Counted from the stretch's first letter, positions 1-6,834 are shown. The stretch is 7,944 nucleotides of DNA from Desulfovibrio sp. (GCA_028708195.1 JAQVZK010000102.1:1-7944); one strand, 5' to 3'. Notes: a model not told the origin generated them from the sequence alone. Numbers and translations: made by a program.

Positions 1-54
1 GGGGGGGGGGGGGGGGGGGGGGAGGGCCCTCTTTTCCAAGGGGGCCCCCCCCCC
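1..54. repeat. Poly-G tract and near-perfect G/C foldback at the window edge
   Basis: The window opens with 22 consecutive Gs (1-22), and ten consecutive Cs lie at 45-54. Positions 17-33 and 38-54 fold into a 17-position stem with one mismatch (A23/C48) and one G-T pair (T30/G41), closing a TTCC loop (34-37). No T-tract follows it on either strand. On the minus strand the T-tract precedes it, so it is not a standard terminator. It could be a genuine strong transcription barrier after liv, a slippage-prone homopolymer, or an assembly artefact at a contig end. Confidence 0.6.
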
Positions 55-56
55 AC

Positions 57-88
57 AAAAAATTGCAAACGTAAAATCCTCTACGTGC
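57..88 (-). terminator. Weak terminator-like element after livF
   Basis: On the minus strand, 35 bases past the livF stop, a short stem ACGTA/TACGT (arms 82-86 and 69-73, 8-base loop) can be extended by a GC/GC pair across a small bulge. It is followed by a T6 tract (62-57). The stem is short and AT-containing, so it would be a poor terminator alone. The much stronger GC foldback just beyond it may assist. Confidence 0.35.
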
Positions 89-122
89 CATCCCCTACAA
101 AGCATTGCAACATACAAAATAG

Positions 123-827
123 CTATATGCCCAGGTAGGCGGTGCGTACTTCTTCGCTTTTAAGCAGGTTGGCAGCACTGTCACTCATGACAATGCGGCC
201 GTTTTCCATAACATAGCCACGGGTGGCAATGCGCAGGGCCTGGTTTGCGTTCTGTTCCACCAAAAAGACCGTGGTGCCGTTGGAGTTGACTTTCTGGATG
301 ATGGAAAAAATCTGTTGAATAATAATGGGCGCAAGGCCCAGCGATGGTTCGTCCAGCAGCAGCAGTTTGGGGCGGCCCATGAGGGCGCGGCTGATGGCCA
401 GCATTTGTTGTTCGCCGCCCGAAAGGGTGCCGCCCGCCTGTTTGCGGCGCTCTGCAAGGATGGGAAAAAGGCTGAACACGTAGTCCAGGTCATTTTTGAC
501 CTCTTCCTTGTCCTTGCGCAAAAAGGCCCCAAGGTCCAGATTTTCGCGCACGCTCAGATCAGGGAAGATCAGGCGTCCTTCAGGCACTTGCGAAATACCG
601 AGGGCCACGATTTCGTGGGGAGGCAGGGCATGTATGGGCTTGCCGTACCAGAATATTTCGCCCTGACGGGGGCGGTTGATGCCGCAAACGGTCATGAGAG
701 TGGTGGATTTGCCCGCACCGTTGGCTCCGATGAGGGTGACGATGTCGCCTTCATCCACCTTGAGTGAAATGTCGCGCAGGGCCTGTATATTGCCGTAAAA
801 GGTGTCTACATTACGCAGCTCAAGCAT
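123..827 (-). CDS. livF: LivF, branched-chain amino acid ABC transporter ATP-binding protein
   Basis: This is one of the two cytoplasmic ATPases that power uptake of leucine, isoleucine and valine through LivH/LivM. The 234-residue length is normal for LivF. Visible motifs are Walker A GANGAGKST (34-42), Q-loop Q80 in a QVPEGRLIF context typical of LivF, signature LSGGE (135-139) and Walker B LLLLDEP (155-161). The H-loop position is VEQNA, so Gln191 stands where most ABC ATPases have His; this is usual in LivF proteins. The ATG at 827-825 is preceded by GGGAGAAGG at good spacing. The gene starts inside livG, with an 8-base overlap, so translational coupling is likely. It is the last gene of the liv operon and its TAG is at 125-123. 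Assignment to LivF rather than LivG rests on length, the EQN motif and gene order, and is very secure. Confidence 0.97.
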   Translation of the reverse strand: MLELRNVDTFYGNIQALRDISLKVDEGDIVTLIGANGAGKSTTLMTVCGINRPRQGEIFWYGKPIHALPPHEIVALGISQVPEGRLIFPDLSVRENLDLGAFLRKDKEEVKNDLDYVFSLFPILAERRKQAGGTLSGGEQQMLAISRALMGRPKLLLLDEPSLGLAPIIIQQIFSIIQKVNSNGTTVFLVEQNANQALRIATRGYVMENGRIVMSDSAANLLKSEEVRTAYLGI

Positions 828-1605
828 CGCCTTCTCCCAGGTATGCCTTGATGACGCGCGGGTTGGCGCGTATCTCTTCGGGTTTGCCGGTGGCGATGCA
901 CGAACCGTATTCCATAACGTAGATACGGTCCGAAAGGGACATGACCATGCCCATATCGTGCTCGATCAGCAGAATGGAGAGCTGCTGGTCATCACGGATG
1001 GAGCAGACCAGGCCTTTGAGCTCGTTGGTCTCTTGCGGATTCATGCCCGCGGCGGGTTCATCCAGCAGCAGCATGCGCGGTTCTGTTGCCAGAGCGCGGG
1101 CAATTTCAAGCCGACGCTGTGCGCCGTAGGGCAGGTTGCGCGCGGCTTCGTTCCAGAAGTCCTGCAGGCGCACAAGCTCAAGCAGAGCGTAGCTTGCGTC
1201 GATGCTTTCCTGTTCTTCACGCCTGCTGCCGCTGTCACGCATGATGGCACCAAAAATGCCCGCATTGGTGCGGCAGTGCCGACCGATCATGACGTTTTCA
1301 AGCACTGTCATGTCACTGAAAAGGCGGATATTTTGAAAGGTGCGGGCCATGCCCATAGCTGTGATGACGTGCGGTTTTTTGCCGTTGAGCAGTTGTGGCT
1401 CACCCGCGCTGTTGTGAAGAAACATCTTGCCCTCGGTGGGGGTGTAGATGCCTGTCACGCAATTGAAAAACGTGGTTTTTCCTGCGCCGTTGGGGCCGAT
1501 AAGCGCTACAATTTCACCGCTGTTAACTTTGAGCGACAGCTCGTTGAGCGCCCGCAGGCCGCCGAAATCCTGCGACAGATCCTGTACTTCAAGCACGGTT
1601 TTCAT
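820..1605 (-). CDS. livG: LivG, branched-chain amino acid ABC transporter ATP-binding protein
   Basis: This is the second ATPase of the importer, expected to pair with LivF under the LivH/LivM permease. The protein has 261 residues, normal for LivG. It shows Walker A GPNGAGKTT (37-45), Q-loop Q91 in RTFQNIRLF, Walker B MLLLDEP (178-184), and IEHDM with the H-loop His216. The signature motif is the relaxed LPYGA (158-162) followed by QRRLEIARAL, not LSGGQ; LivG proteins commonly vary here. The C-terminal segment GKPEEIRANPRVIKAYLG matches the C-terminal extension of branched-chain amino acid transporter ATPases. The ATG at 1605-1603 follows a strong GAAGGAGG and overlaps the livM stop by 4 bases (ATGA), a classic coupling arrangement. 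Its own stop lies inside the start of livF. Confidence 0.97.
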   Translation of the reverse strand: MKTVLEVQDLSQDFGGLRALNELSLKVNSGEIVALIGPNGAGKTTFFNCVTGIYTPTEGKMFLHNSAGEPQLLNGKKPHVITAMGMARTFQNIRLFSDMTVLENVMIGRHCRTNAGIFGAIMRDSGSRREEQESIDASYALLELVRLQDFWNEAARNLPYGAQRRLEIARALATEPRMLLLDEPAAGMNPQETNELKGLVCSIRDDQQLSILLIEHDMGMVMSLSDRIYVMEYGSCIATGKPEEIRANPRVIKAYLGEGDA

Positions 1606-2825
1606 TGGCGGCCTCCTTCAGTACCGTGGAGGGCGCTGATGCGGTATCGGCGGCGTTCGCCGCTGATAAGCCCCTGAGGCCGGAAAATCATCATGATGAC
1701 CATGATGGCTCCGAAAATGAGCATGCGGTACTCCGAAAAGGCCCGCAAATATTCTGGCGCGAGGATGAGAATAAGAGCGGCTATGGCAACACCTGTGATG
1801 GACCCCATACCGCCAAGAACCACCATTGATAAAATCATGGCTGATTCCATAAAGGTGAAGCTTGAGGGGTTGATGTAGGTGGTTTTGGCCGCAAAAATCA
1901 CACCGGCAAAGCCCGCCCAGCAGGAGCCGAGGGCAAAGGCCGAGAGTTTGACGCGCATGATATCAATGCCCATTGCTTCACAGGCTATTTCATCTTCGCG
2001 CAGGGCTTGCAAAGCCAGACCCACGCGCGAGTTTTTGAGCCTGCTGATGACCACAATGGTAATAACGACCGCAATCAGCACAAGATAATACACGTAGGTT
2101 GTGCTGGTGCTGATGTCCATCTGCATGCCGAAGAAGCCGGGGCGGGGAATATCGCTCACGCCGCGCGGCCCGCCCGTGAGGGTGGTCCAGTTTTGCAGGG
2201 CCAGGCGCACTATTTCGCCAAAGCCCAGTGTGACGATGGCGAGGTAGTCGCCCCGCAGGCGCAGCACGGGAAATCCCAGGGCCAGGCCAAAAATAACGGC
2301 CACAAAGCCGCCAATGGGCAGGCAAACCCAGAAGCCAAAGCCGAAAAACTGGTGCAGCAGGCCATAGGCGTACGCGCCCACGGCATAAAAAGCCACATAA
2401 CCAAGCACGAGCTGCCCGGCAAGACCAACCACGATGTTCAGGCCCAAAGCCAGCATTACGTAGAGCAGGGCCGAGATCATGATGTTGGTCTGATAGAACG
2501 AACTGACAAGAGGCATGAGAATCATGACTGCCGCCAGAATCGCCAGGCTGAGCATCATGAGTTTGGGCTTTTGCGACAGGGCGGACATGGCGGGGCCAAG
2601 TCCAAACCCATCGGGCAGCTTGATGATGCCAAGGCCTCTTGCCTTGCGTGAAAAGCACCAGTCCCAAAGTATGGCGAGGCCAAAAATGGCCACACCCAAA
2701 AGTGCGATGCGGTCCAGACGCCAGACAACAGTGCGTTCAATGGTGTTCAGCTTGATGCCAAGCACGGGCAGAGTGAGCAGCATGAACCAGAGTGCCGCTA
2801 TGGCGGCCTTGATAACTCTTTGCAT
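1602..2825 (-). CDS. livM: LivM, branched-chain amino acid ABC transporter permease (long form)
   Basis: This is an inner-membrane permease subunit that with LivH forms the translocation path for branched-chain amino acids. At 407 residues it is the long form, like E. coli LivM. An N-terminal extension holds two hydrophobic segments (about 5-23 and 40-57) and a basic loop before the conserved permease core starts near 90. The core shows GLNIVVGLAGQLVLG (128-142), the cytoplasmic loop LREDEIACEAMGI (275-287) that plays the EAA-like role of contacting the ATPases, and FRPQGL near the end (381-386). I judge about ten membrane segments by eye. The C-terminus is a basic cytoplasmic tail. The ATG at 2825 lies 2 bases after the livH TAG, with AGAAGG inside the livH 3' end as ribosome binding site. 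The stop overlaps the livG start. Confidence 0.96.
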   Translation of the reverse strand: MQRVIKAAIAALWFMLLTLPVLGIKLNTIERTVVWRLDRIALLGVAIFGLAILWDWCFSRKARGLGIIKLPDGFGLGPAMSALSQKPKLMMLSLAILAAVMILMPLVSSFYQTNIMISALLYVMLALGLNIVVGLAGQLVLGYVAFYAVGAYAYGLLHQFFGFGFWVCLPIGGFVAVIFGLALGFPVLRLRGDYLAIVTLGFGEIVRLALQNWTTLTGGPRGVSDIPRPGFFGMQMDISTSTTYVYYLVLIAVVITIVVISRLKNSRVGLALQALREDEIACEAMGIDIMRVKLSAFALGSCWAGFAGVIFAAKTTYINPSSFTFMESAMILSMVVLGGMGSITGVAIAALILILAPEYLRAFSEYRMLIFGAIMVIMMIFRPQGLISGERRRYRISALHGTEGGRQ

Positions 2826-2827
2826 GG

Positions 2828-3736
2828 CTACACCTTCTGCACTTTGGCTTTGCCCATGATGCCGTCGGGCCGGAAGATAAGGATGAGGATCAAAATGGCA
2901 AAGGCCAGCATATCCTCATAGTTGCCCGAAAAATATCCCGTAGTGAAACTTTCGGCCAATCCCAGAACAAGGCCGCCTATCATGGCGCCGGGGATGGAGC
3001 CGATGCCGCCGAGCACTGCCGCTGTAAAGGCTTTAAGCCCCGCCAGAAAGCCGATGCCAAAGTTGACCTGCCCCATATGGGAGGCAATGAGCACGCCGCC
3101 AAGGGCCGCCAGGGACGAGCCGATGATAAATGTCAGCGAGATGATGAGGTCGGCGTTGATGCCAAGCAACAGGGCCATTTTGCGGTTCTGCGCCGTGGCG
3201 CGCATGGCTTTGCCCATTCTAGTGTAGCGGATGAAGAGCGAAAGGGACAACATGGCCAGGGTGCTGACCAGCAGGATGAGAAAATCACTGCGACCCATAA
3301 CGTTGCCGATATGGTCAAGAAATTCCATCTCGGGAAGCAGATTGGGAAAGGGCACAAAGTCGGCAGTCTGGGCCAGCAGCACATAATTCTGCAAAAAAAT
3401 GGACATGCCGATGGCGGAGATGAGGGGCGAAAGGCGCGATGCGCCGCGTAAGGGCTTGTACGCCACCTTTTCAAGCGTGTAGCCGTAGGCCGCACACCAG
3501 ATAATGGCTGCAAGAGCGGCAACTATAAGTATGCCCCCCGCAGGGAAGCCGTATATGCCCAGCACACCGGCCACCAGCAGGGCGGTGAAAGCGCCGAGCA
3601 TATAAATTTCGCCATGTGCGAAGTTGATGAGCTCAATGATGCCATAAACCAGAGTATACCCCAGGGCAATGAGCGCGTAGATACTGCCTCTGGTGAGCCC
3701 ACCAAAGAAAAGCTCAATAAAAAATTGGATGTCCAT
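2828..3736 (-). CDS. livH: LivH, branched-chain amino acid ABC transporter permease
   Basis: This is the second inner-membrane permease subunit of the importer. Its 302 residues are typical of LivH. Conserved landmarks are GSIYALIALGYTLVYGI (17-33), the NFAHGEIYMLGAF signature (38-50) shared by LivH and related urea/amide permeases, the cytoplasmic coupling loop MRATAQNRKMALLLGIN (178-194), the glycine-rich LGGIGSIPGAMIGG (242-255), and FRPDGIMG near the C-terminus (288-295). About eight hydrophobic segments are visible. The ATG at 3736 has only a weak upstream ribosome binding site (GAGACGG), in contrast to the strong sites of livK and livG. Together with the hairpin between livK and livH, this would keep permease output below binding-protein output. 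It is followed immediately by livM, with 2 bases between them. Family membership is secure. Confidence 0.96.
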   Translation of the reverse strand: MDIQFFIELFFGGLTRGSIYALIALGYTLVYGIIELINFAHGEIYMLGAFTALLVAGVLGIYGFPAGGILIVAALAAIIWCAAYGYTLEKVAYKPLRGASRLSPLISAIGMSIFLQNYVLLAQTADFVPFPNLLPEMEFLDHIGNVMGRSDFLILLVSTLAMLSLSLFIRYTRMGKAMRATAQNRKMALLLGINADLIISLTFIIGSSLAALGGVLIASHMGQVNFGIGFLAGLKAFTAAVLGGIGSIPGAMIGGLVLGLAESFTTGYFSGNYEDMLAFAILILILIFRPDGIMGKAKVQKV

Positions 3737-3855
3737 GCCGTCTCGCGCGCCAGGAGTCGGGTGCTCACTGGCATAAGTTCCGTTGTGCCGTCGGCCGGGG
3801 CCGAAAATGCGTGCTAAAACGGGGGCGCGGCCTTGGCCGCGCCCCCCTTGATCAT
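3737..3855 (-). other. livK-livH intercistronic spacer
   Basis: This 119-base gap separates livK from the otherwise gapless livHMGF cluster. It holds the strong hairpin listed separately (3815-3846) and, further downstream, a small GC foldback (CGGCC/GGCCG, 3792-3803). It ends with the weak livH ribosome binding site. I see no convincing promoter hexamers, so livH is most simply expressed by read-through past the hairpin. Confidence 0.6.
3815..3846 (-). terminator. Partial terminator / attenuator or mRNA-stabilising hairpin after livK
   Basis: On the minus strand, about 9 bases after the livK stop, there is a perfect 12-base-pair stem of almost only G and C (arms 3821-3832 and 3835-3846, with a TT centre on the plus strand). 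It is followed by GTTTTAGC (T-tract 3819-3816). This is intrinsic-terminator architecture, but the U-tract is short and interrupted by one G, so leaky termination is plausible. Its place between the binding-protein gene and the permease genes fits the known pattern in ABC importer operons, where such hairpins give more binding protein than membrane components. It could equally act mainly as a 3' stabiliser of livK mRNA. Confidence 0.7.
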
Positions 3856-4986
3856 CTATTCAAGGACGATGCTGTGGTCGAGTTCCACAAACTTTCCGTC
3901 TTTGACCTGGTAGATGGAAAGGCCCATGCCTGCTGCGTCACCCTTGGCGTTGAAGCTGATTTTGCCCAACGGGGTGTCCACCTGGTTATCGCGCAGAATA
4001 TCTTTGATCTTGGCGGTATCGGTGCTGCCGGCCTTTTCCATAGCGGCCAGCAGACACTGGGCGGCTGCGTAGGCATTGTAGTAGCCAAAGCCGGGTTCGC
4101 TGCCGAAAGCCTTGACGTGGGCTTCACGCGCTTTTTTGTATTCGGGCAGGGTACTGGTGTCTTTGGGGTAGGAGGCGTAGGTGCCTTCGCTGTCCTTGCC
4201 GGTCATCTTGAGGAAGGTTTCATCCTTCACACCGTCGGGGCCGATGACCGGGGTCTTCAGGTTGTCGCGGCGCATCTGCTGCAACAGCTTGGAGGCCACG
4301 GGCTGGTAGCCGCCGAAAACAATGATGTCGGGCTTGGCGCGGCGCAGTTTGCGCACCACGGCGGAGAAGTCAACGGCGTCAGGGGTAACGGCTTCAAAAA
4401 GCACGGTTTCGGTGCCGCCCTTTTCCATGATTTCGCGGTTCTTATCGGCAAAACCTTTGCCGTAGTCGCCGTTATCGTGCAGATAGGCGATTTTTTTTAC
4501 CTTGAGTTTGTTGAGCATGAAGTCACTGGTCAGGGTGGCCTGGGCATTGTCGTTGGCCACTGTGCGGAAGAAGAGCGGGTTCTTGCCGTCTTCGGTCAGG
4601 CCGGGGGTGGTAGCAGTGGGAGACACGGAAATAAGGGCTGCTTCCTGAAACATTGGCAGCGAAGCCTTGGTGGGGCCAGAGCAGATGGGGCCAACAACGG
4701 CGTCAACCTTGTCTGAAATCAGTTTTGTGGCGGCGTTGGTAGCCATCTCAGGCTTGCACTGGTCGTCCTGGGCCACAACTTCAACCATGCGGCCAAGCAG
4801 GCCGCCCTTGGCGTTGACCTCATCCACAACGATCTTGACGGCGTTCAAGCTGGGCACGCCGTAAGAGGCCAGATCGCCGGACTGAGCGCCCTGAACGCCG
4901 ATCTTGATGGGATCAGCGGCCTGAGCAGGCGCGGCCAAAGTCACGCAAACAGCCATTGCGGCAAGCCATGTCATACCTTTTTTCAT
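3856..4986 (-). CDS. livK: LivK/LivJ-type periplasmic branched-chain amino acid-binding protein
   Basis: This is the substrate-binding protein that captures branched-chain amino acids in the periplasm and delivers them to LivHM. The protein has 376 residues. An N-terminal Sec signal peptide (MKK..., hydrophobic 5-19, AQA before residue 24) leaves a mature protein beginning ADPIKIG; there is no proper lipobox at Cys14. The fold is the two-lobed type I periplasmic binding family. Landmarks are AQSGDLASYG (34-43), DDQCKPE (74-80) and VVGPICSGPT (97-106). Cys77 and Cys102 correspond to mature positions 54 and 79, nearly the same as the Cys53-Cys78 disulfide of E. coli LivJ. The ATG at 4986 has an excellent TAGGAGGGG site. 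The gene lies first in the operon. The exact ligand preference (Leu only or Leu/Ile/Val) cannot be read from the sequence. Confidence 0.95.
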   Translation of the reverse strand: MKKGMTWLAAMAVCVTLAAPAQAADPIKIGVQGAQSGDLASYGVPSLNAVKIVVDEVNAKGGLLGRMVEVVAQDDQCKPEMATNAATKLISDKVDAVVGPICSGPTKASLPMFQEAALISVSPTATTPGLTEDGKNPLFFRTVANDNAQATLTSDFMLNKLKVKKIAYLHDNGDYGKGFADKNREIMEKGGTETVLFEAVTPDAVDFSAVVRKLRRAKPDIIVFGGYQPVASKLLQQMRRDNLKTPVIGPDGVKDETFLKMTGKDSEGTYASYPKDTSTLPEYKKAREAHVKAFGSEPGFGYYNAYAAAQCLLAAMEKAGSTDTAKIKDILRDNQVDTPLGKISFNAKGDAAGMGLSIYQVKDGKFVELDHSIVLE

Positions 4987-5029
4987 CTGCCCCTCCTACG
5001 ATAAATTGTGCGCGCAGACCTTGCACGTC

Positions 5030-5077
5030 ATATTAGGTGAAGGTTTTTTTATTGCCTTATTGCAGGGCTTCTGTCAA
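5030..5077 (-). promoter_or_regulatory. Candidate sigma70-type promoter for livK operon
   Basis: On the minus strand a perfect TTGACA (5077-5072) is followed after 18 bases by AATAAA (5053-5048), a 4-of-6 match to TATAAT. This would place the transcript start near 5041 and give a leader of about 55 bases before livK. A second possible -10, TAATAT (5035-5030), has no good -35 partner. The region lies downstream of the der terminator, where a promoter for liv is needed. The assignment is from hexamer matching only. Confidence 0.4.
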
Positions 5078-5135
5078 TGCGAGGTTCCGGCGTTTGTCAA
5101 GTCTCAACTGGGTGATGGGCATTGTTGCGGGCAAC

Positions 5136-5182
5136 AAAAAAGCAGAAGTTCAAATACAGATTTTCCATATTTAAACTTCTGC
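5136..5182 (-). terminator. Intrinsic terminator downstream of der
   Basis: On the minus strand, about 56 bases past the der stop, a long inverted repeat has a perfect 9-base-pair outer stem, GCAGAAGTT/AACTTCTGC (arms 5142-5150 and 5174-5182). It extends by five more AT pairs after one mismatch. It is followed directly by six Ts (5141-5136). The layout is that of a Rho-independent terminator for der and separates it from liv. A second small foldback (TTGTTGC/GCAACAA, 5122-5137) overlaps the T-tract and continues into the livK upstream region. Confidence 0.82.
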
Positions 5183-5238
5183 AGATGCGTGCCCGGTGGC
5201 AACGGTGCCCTTTCAGGTGCCGACCGTCAGAAAACGCG

Positions 5239-6603
5239 CTATTTGTTTTTTTTCTTGTGGCTTGAACGCATGTGTATGCGCATGGGCGCGTGGCTGATTT
5301 CAAATATTTTTCTTAAGGCCCGCTCAAGGTAGCGCGTATAGCTTTCAGACACGCGCTCGGCATCGCTCACAAAAAAGACAAAGGTTGGCGGCTCGGATTC
5401 GGCCTGGGTAAGATAGAAAAACTTGGGCCGCGCTCTTTTGACCACTGGGGGCTGGTGGCGGGTAAGCACGTCTTCCATGGCGCGGTTGAGCTTGCCCGTT
5501 GAAATACGGACGCTGCATTCCTGATGGATTTTCTGCGCCAGAGGCAAAATTTTGCCAAGGTCCTTGCCTGTGTGGGCAGACACAAGCAAGACCGGCACAT
5601 GCGAGCAGAATGACAGCAGTTCATTGATATTTTTTTTCAGTTGATCCAGTGCGTTGCGAGGTGCAAGGTCGCATTTGTTGATGAGGATCATGAAGGGGGT
5701 CTTGCGCGTGTTGAGCATATCCATGAGGCGCTTGTCCTGCTGGCTCACGCCTTCTGCGGCGTCCAGAGTCAGAAGGGTAACGTCTGCCTTGGTGGTCGAC
5801 TTGATGGCCGAGTTGACCGAATACTTTTCCACATTATCCGAAATTTTTGTGCGTCGGCGAACACCCGCTGTATCCACAAAGACGTAGTCCTTGCCATTCT
5901 TGGTAAAGCGTACGTCCACGCTGTCCCGGGTGGTGCCAGCCACGTCAGAAACGATCATGCGGTCTTCGCCCGCCAGCGCGTTGATAAGAGAAGACTTGCC
6001 CGCGTTGGGGCGTCCCAGCATGGCCAGGCGCAGTGTGGGCGGGGCCGGTAGCTCTTCTGAGCTTTCTTCGGGCAGCAGGGCGACCAGGTCTTCAACCAGG
6101 CCGTTCATGTTGTGCCCATGCTCGGCAGAGACGGCCAGCAGCGGAAAGCCCAGGGAGTGAAACTCCGCCATGAGTTCGTCTTCGTGTTCCGCGCCGTCCA
6201 CCTTGTTGACAACGCAAAGCGTGGGCAAGCCCTTGCGCCGCACATGGGCAGCCAAATGCTCATCCAGAGGCAGCAGGCCATCGCGGCCGTCCACAACAAA
6301 GGCCACGGCCGAGGCGTCTTTGAGCGCCGTTTCGGTCTGGTTCAGAATATCCTGCTCGAATCCGCGGATGCCTTCGGGGCCTTCAACCACCATTGAATGG
6401 GAGTCAAGGGTTATGCCGCCTGTATCCACAATGCCAAAGACGGGCATGTCTTTGCGCCGTACGACGCCGTCCATACGGTCGCGGGTGATGCCGGGCATGT
6501 CGTGGGTGATGGCGCGGTTGCTGCGGATGAGACGATTAAACAGAGTGGACTTGCCCACATTGGGGCGGCCCACAAGAATGATGCGTGGCAGATTTTCAGC
6601 CAT
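5239..6603 (-). CDS. der: Der (EngA), tandem-domain ribosome biogenesis GTPase
   Basis: This is an essential GTPase that assists late 50S ribosomal subunit assembly. Its 454 residues are close to the family norm. Two Era-like G domains are complete. The first has GRPNVGKS (12-19), PGITRD (37-42), DTGG (60-63), NKVD (133-136) and SAE (159-161). The second has GRPNAGKS (197-204), GTTRD (223-227), DTAG (244-247), NKCD (309-312) and SAH (342-344). A short acidic/proline linker (about 179-189) joins them. A C-terminal KH-like domain (about 353-443) follows, ending in a basic tail HKKKNK expected to touch rRNA. The second G4 motif reads NKCD where E. coli has NKWD; Asn, Lys and Asp are intact, so function should be unaffected. 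The ATG at 6603 has a modest AAGG site and sits behind an unusually structured 230-base spacer. Confidence 0.97.
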   Translation of the reverse strand: MAENLPRIILVGRPNVGKSTLFNRLIRSNRAITHDMPGITRDRMDGVVRRKDMPVFGIVDTGGITLDSHSMVVEGPEGIRGFEQDILNQTETALKDASAVAFVVDGRDGLLPLDEHLAAHVRRKGLPTLCVVNKVDGAEHEDELMAEFHSLGFPLLAVSAEHGHNMNGLVEDLVALLPEESSEELPAPPTLRLAMLGRPNAGKSSLINALAGEDRMIVSDVAGTTRDSVDVRFTKNGKDYVFVDTAGVRRRTKISDNVEKYSVNSAIKSTTKADVTLLTLDAAEGVSQQDKRLMDMLNTRKTPFMILINKCDLAPRNALDQLKKNINELLSFCSHVPVLLVSAHTGKDLGKILPLAQKIHQECSVRISTGKLNRAMEDVLTRHQPPVVKRARPKFFYLTQAESEPPTFVFFVSDAERVSESYTRYLERALRKIFEISHAPMRIHMRSSHKKKNK

Positions 6604-6618
6604 GACGATAACCTTGTG

Positions 6619-6639
6619 GCGGCCTCAAGATGGGGCCGC
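6619..6639 (-). promoter_or_regulatory. Hairpin just before the der ribosome binding site
   Basis: Arms 6619-6626 and 6632-6639 form an 8-pair stem with one G-T wobble and a 5-base loop. On the minus strand it ends three bases before the AAGG ribosome binding site of der, so it could modulate access to that site. This is inferred from position and pairing only. A stem of this size can also arise by chance in GC-rich DNA. Confidence 0.35.
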
Positions 6640-6667
6640 ATGCAGTGCGCTGGGCGCTTTTTGGGGG

Positions 6668-6834
6668 GCCCGCCAGTGCGGGCTCTGGAACAGCATCGCT
6701 TCAAAATTGAGTCCAATTTCAAAGCGGACATTTAGCCGAAAACGCAGTTTTTGGCTAAGTCCACGCCGCATTGCGGCGGGCGGCTCAGTATACTTGCCGC
6801 CGAGCAGTGCAATACCTTCAAAGTTGCAATGCTC
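6668..6834. repeat. Hairpin-packed intergenic element between the pseudouridine synthase gene and der
   Basis: Six successive inverted repeats occupy this spacer. Their arms are 6668-6673/6678-6683 (GCCCGC, 4-base loop); 6697-6709/6714-6726 (13 positions, 11 paired); 6732-6743/6747-6758 (12 pairs with one G-T wobble, triloop GCA); 6764-6769/6773-6778 (CGCCGC, 3-base loop); 6779-6784/6796-6801 (GGCGGC, 11-base loop); and 6802-6812/6824-6834 (10 of 11 paired). The last three abut with no bases between them, and the last ends on the stop codon of the upstream gene. None is followed by a T-tract on either strand, so they are not ordinary terminators. The element could be a dispersed intergenic repeat, a structured der leader or a small RNA. 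The 12-, 13- and 11-position repeats are the convincing ones. Confidence 0.6.
6787..6792 (-). promoter_or_regulatory. Candidate -10 element for der
   Basis: TATACT on the minus strand matches the sigma70 -10 consensus at 5 of 6 positions. It lies in the der upstream spacer, inside the loop of one hairpin. No good -35 is found at 16-18 bases; TTGCAC lies only 14 bases upstream. If real, der mRNA would carry a structured leader of roughly 175 bases. This is a weak call. Confidence 0.25.

Noticed and set aside
101..111. 11-base match AGCATTGCAAC between the livF downstream region and the inverted repeat at 6823-6833
   Set aside because: Only 11 bases match with no similarity in the flanks. One such match in an 8-kb window is compatible with chance, so it does not establish a repeat family.
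802..1677. 291-codon open frame on the plus strand opposite livG
   Set aside because: It covers livG and both junctions with its neighbours, shows no recognisable domain, and is best explained as an antisense shadow.
3523..3774. 83-codon minus-strand frame starting 38 bases before livH
   Set aside because: It runs out of frame through the conserved start of livH, and its translation has no LivH-like or other family motif.
3792..3803. Second small GC hairpin in the livK-livH spacer
   Set aside because: The stem is at most five pairs with a two-base centre and no T-tract, which is too weak to call a separate regulatory element.
3811..4716. 301-codon open frame on the plus strand opposite livK
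   Set aside because: It is fully antisense to a clear periplasmic binding protein gene. Its translation has low-complexity Gly/Val/His-rich character typical of a shadow frame in GC-rich DNA, and no family motif is visible.
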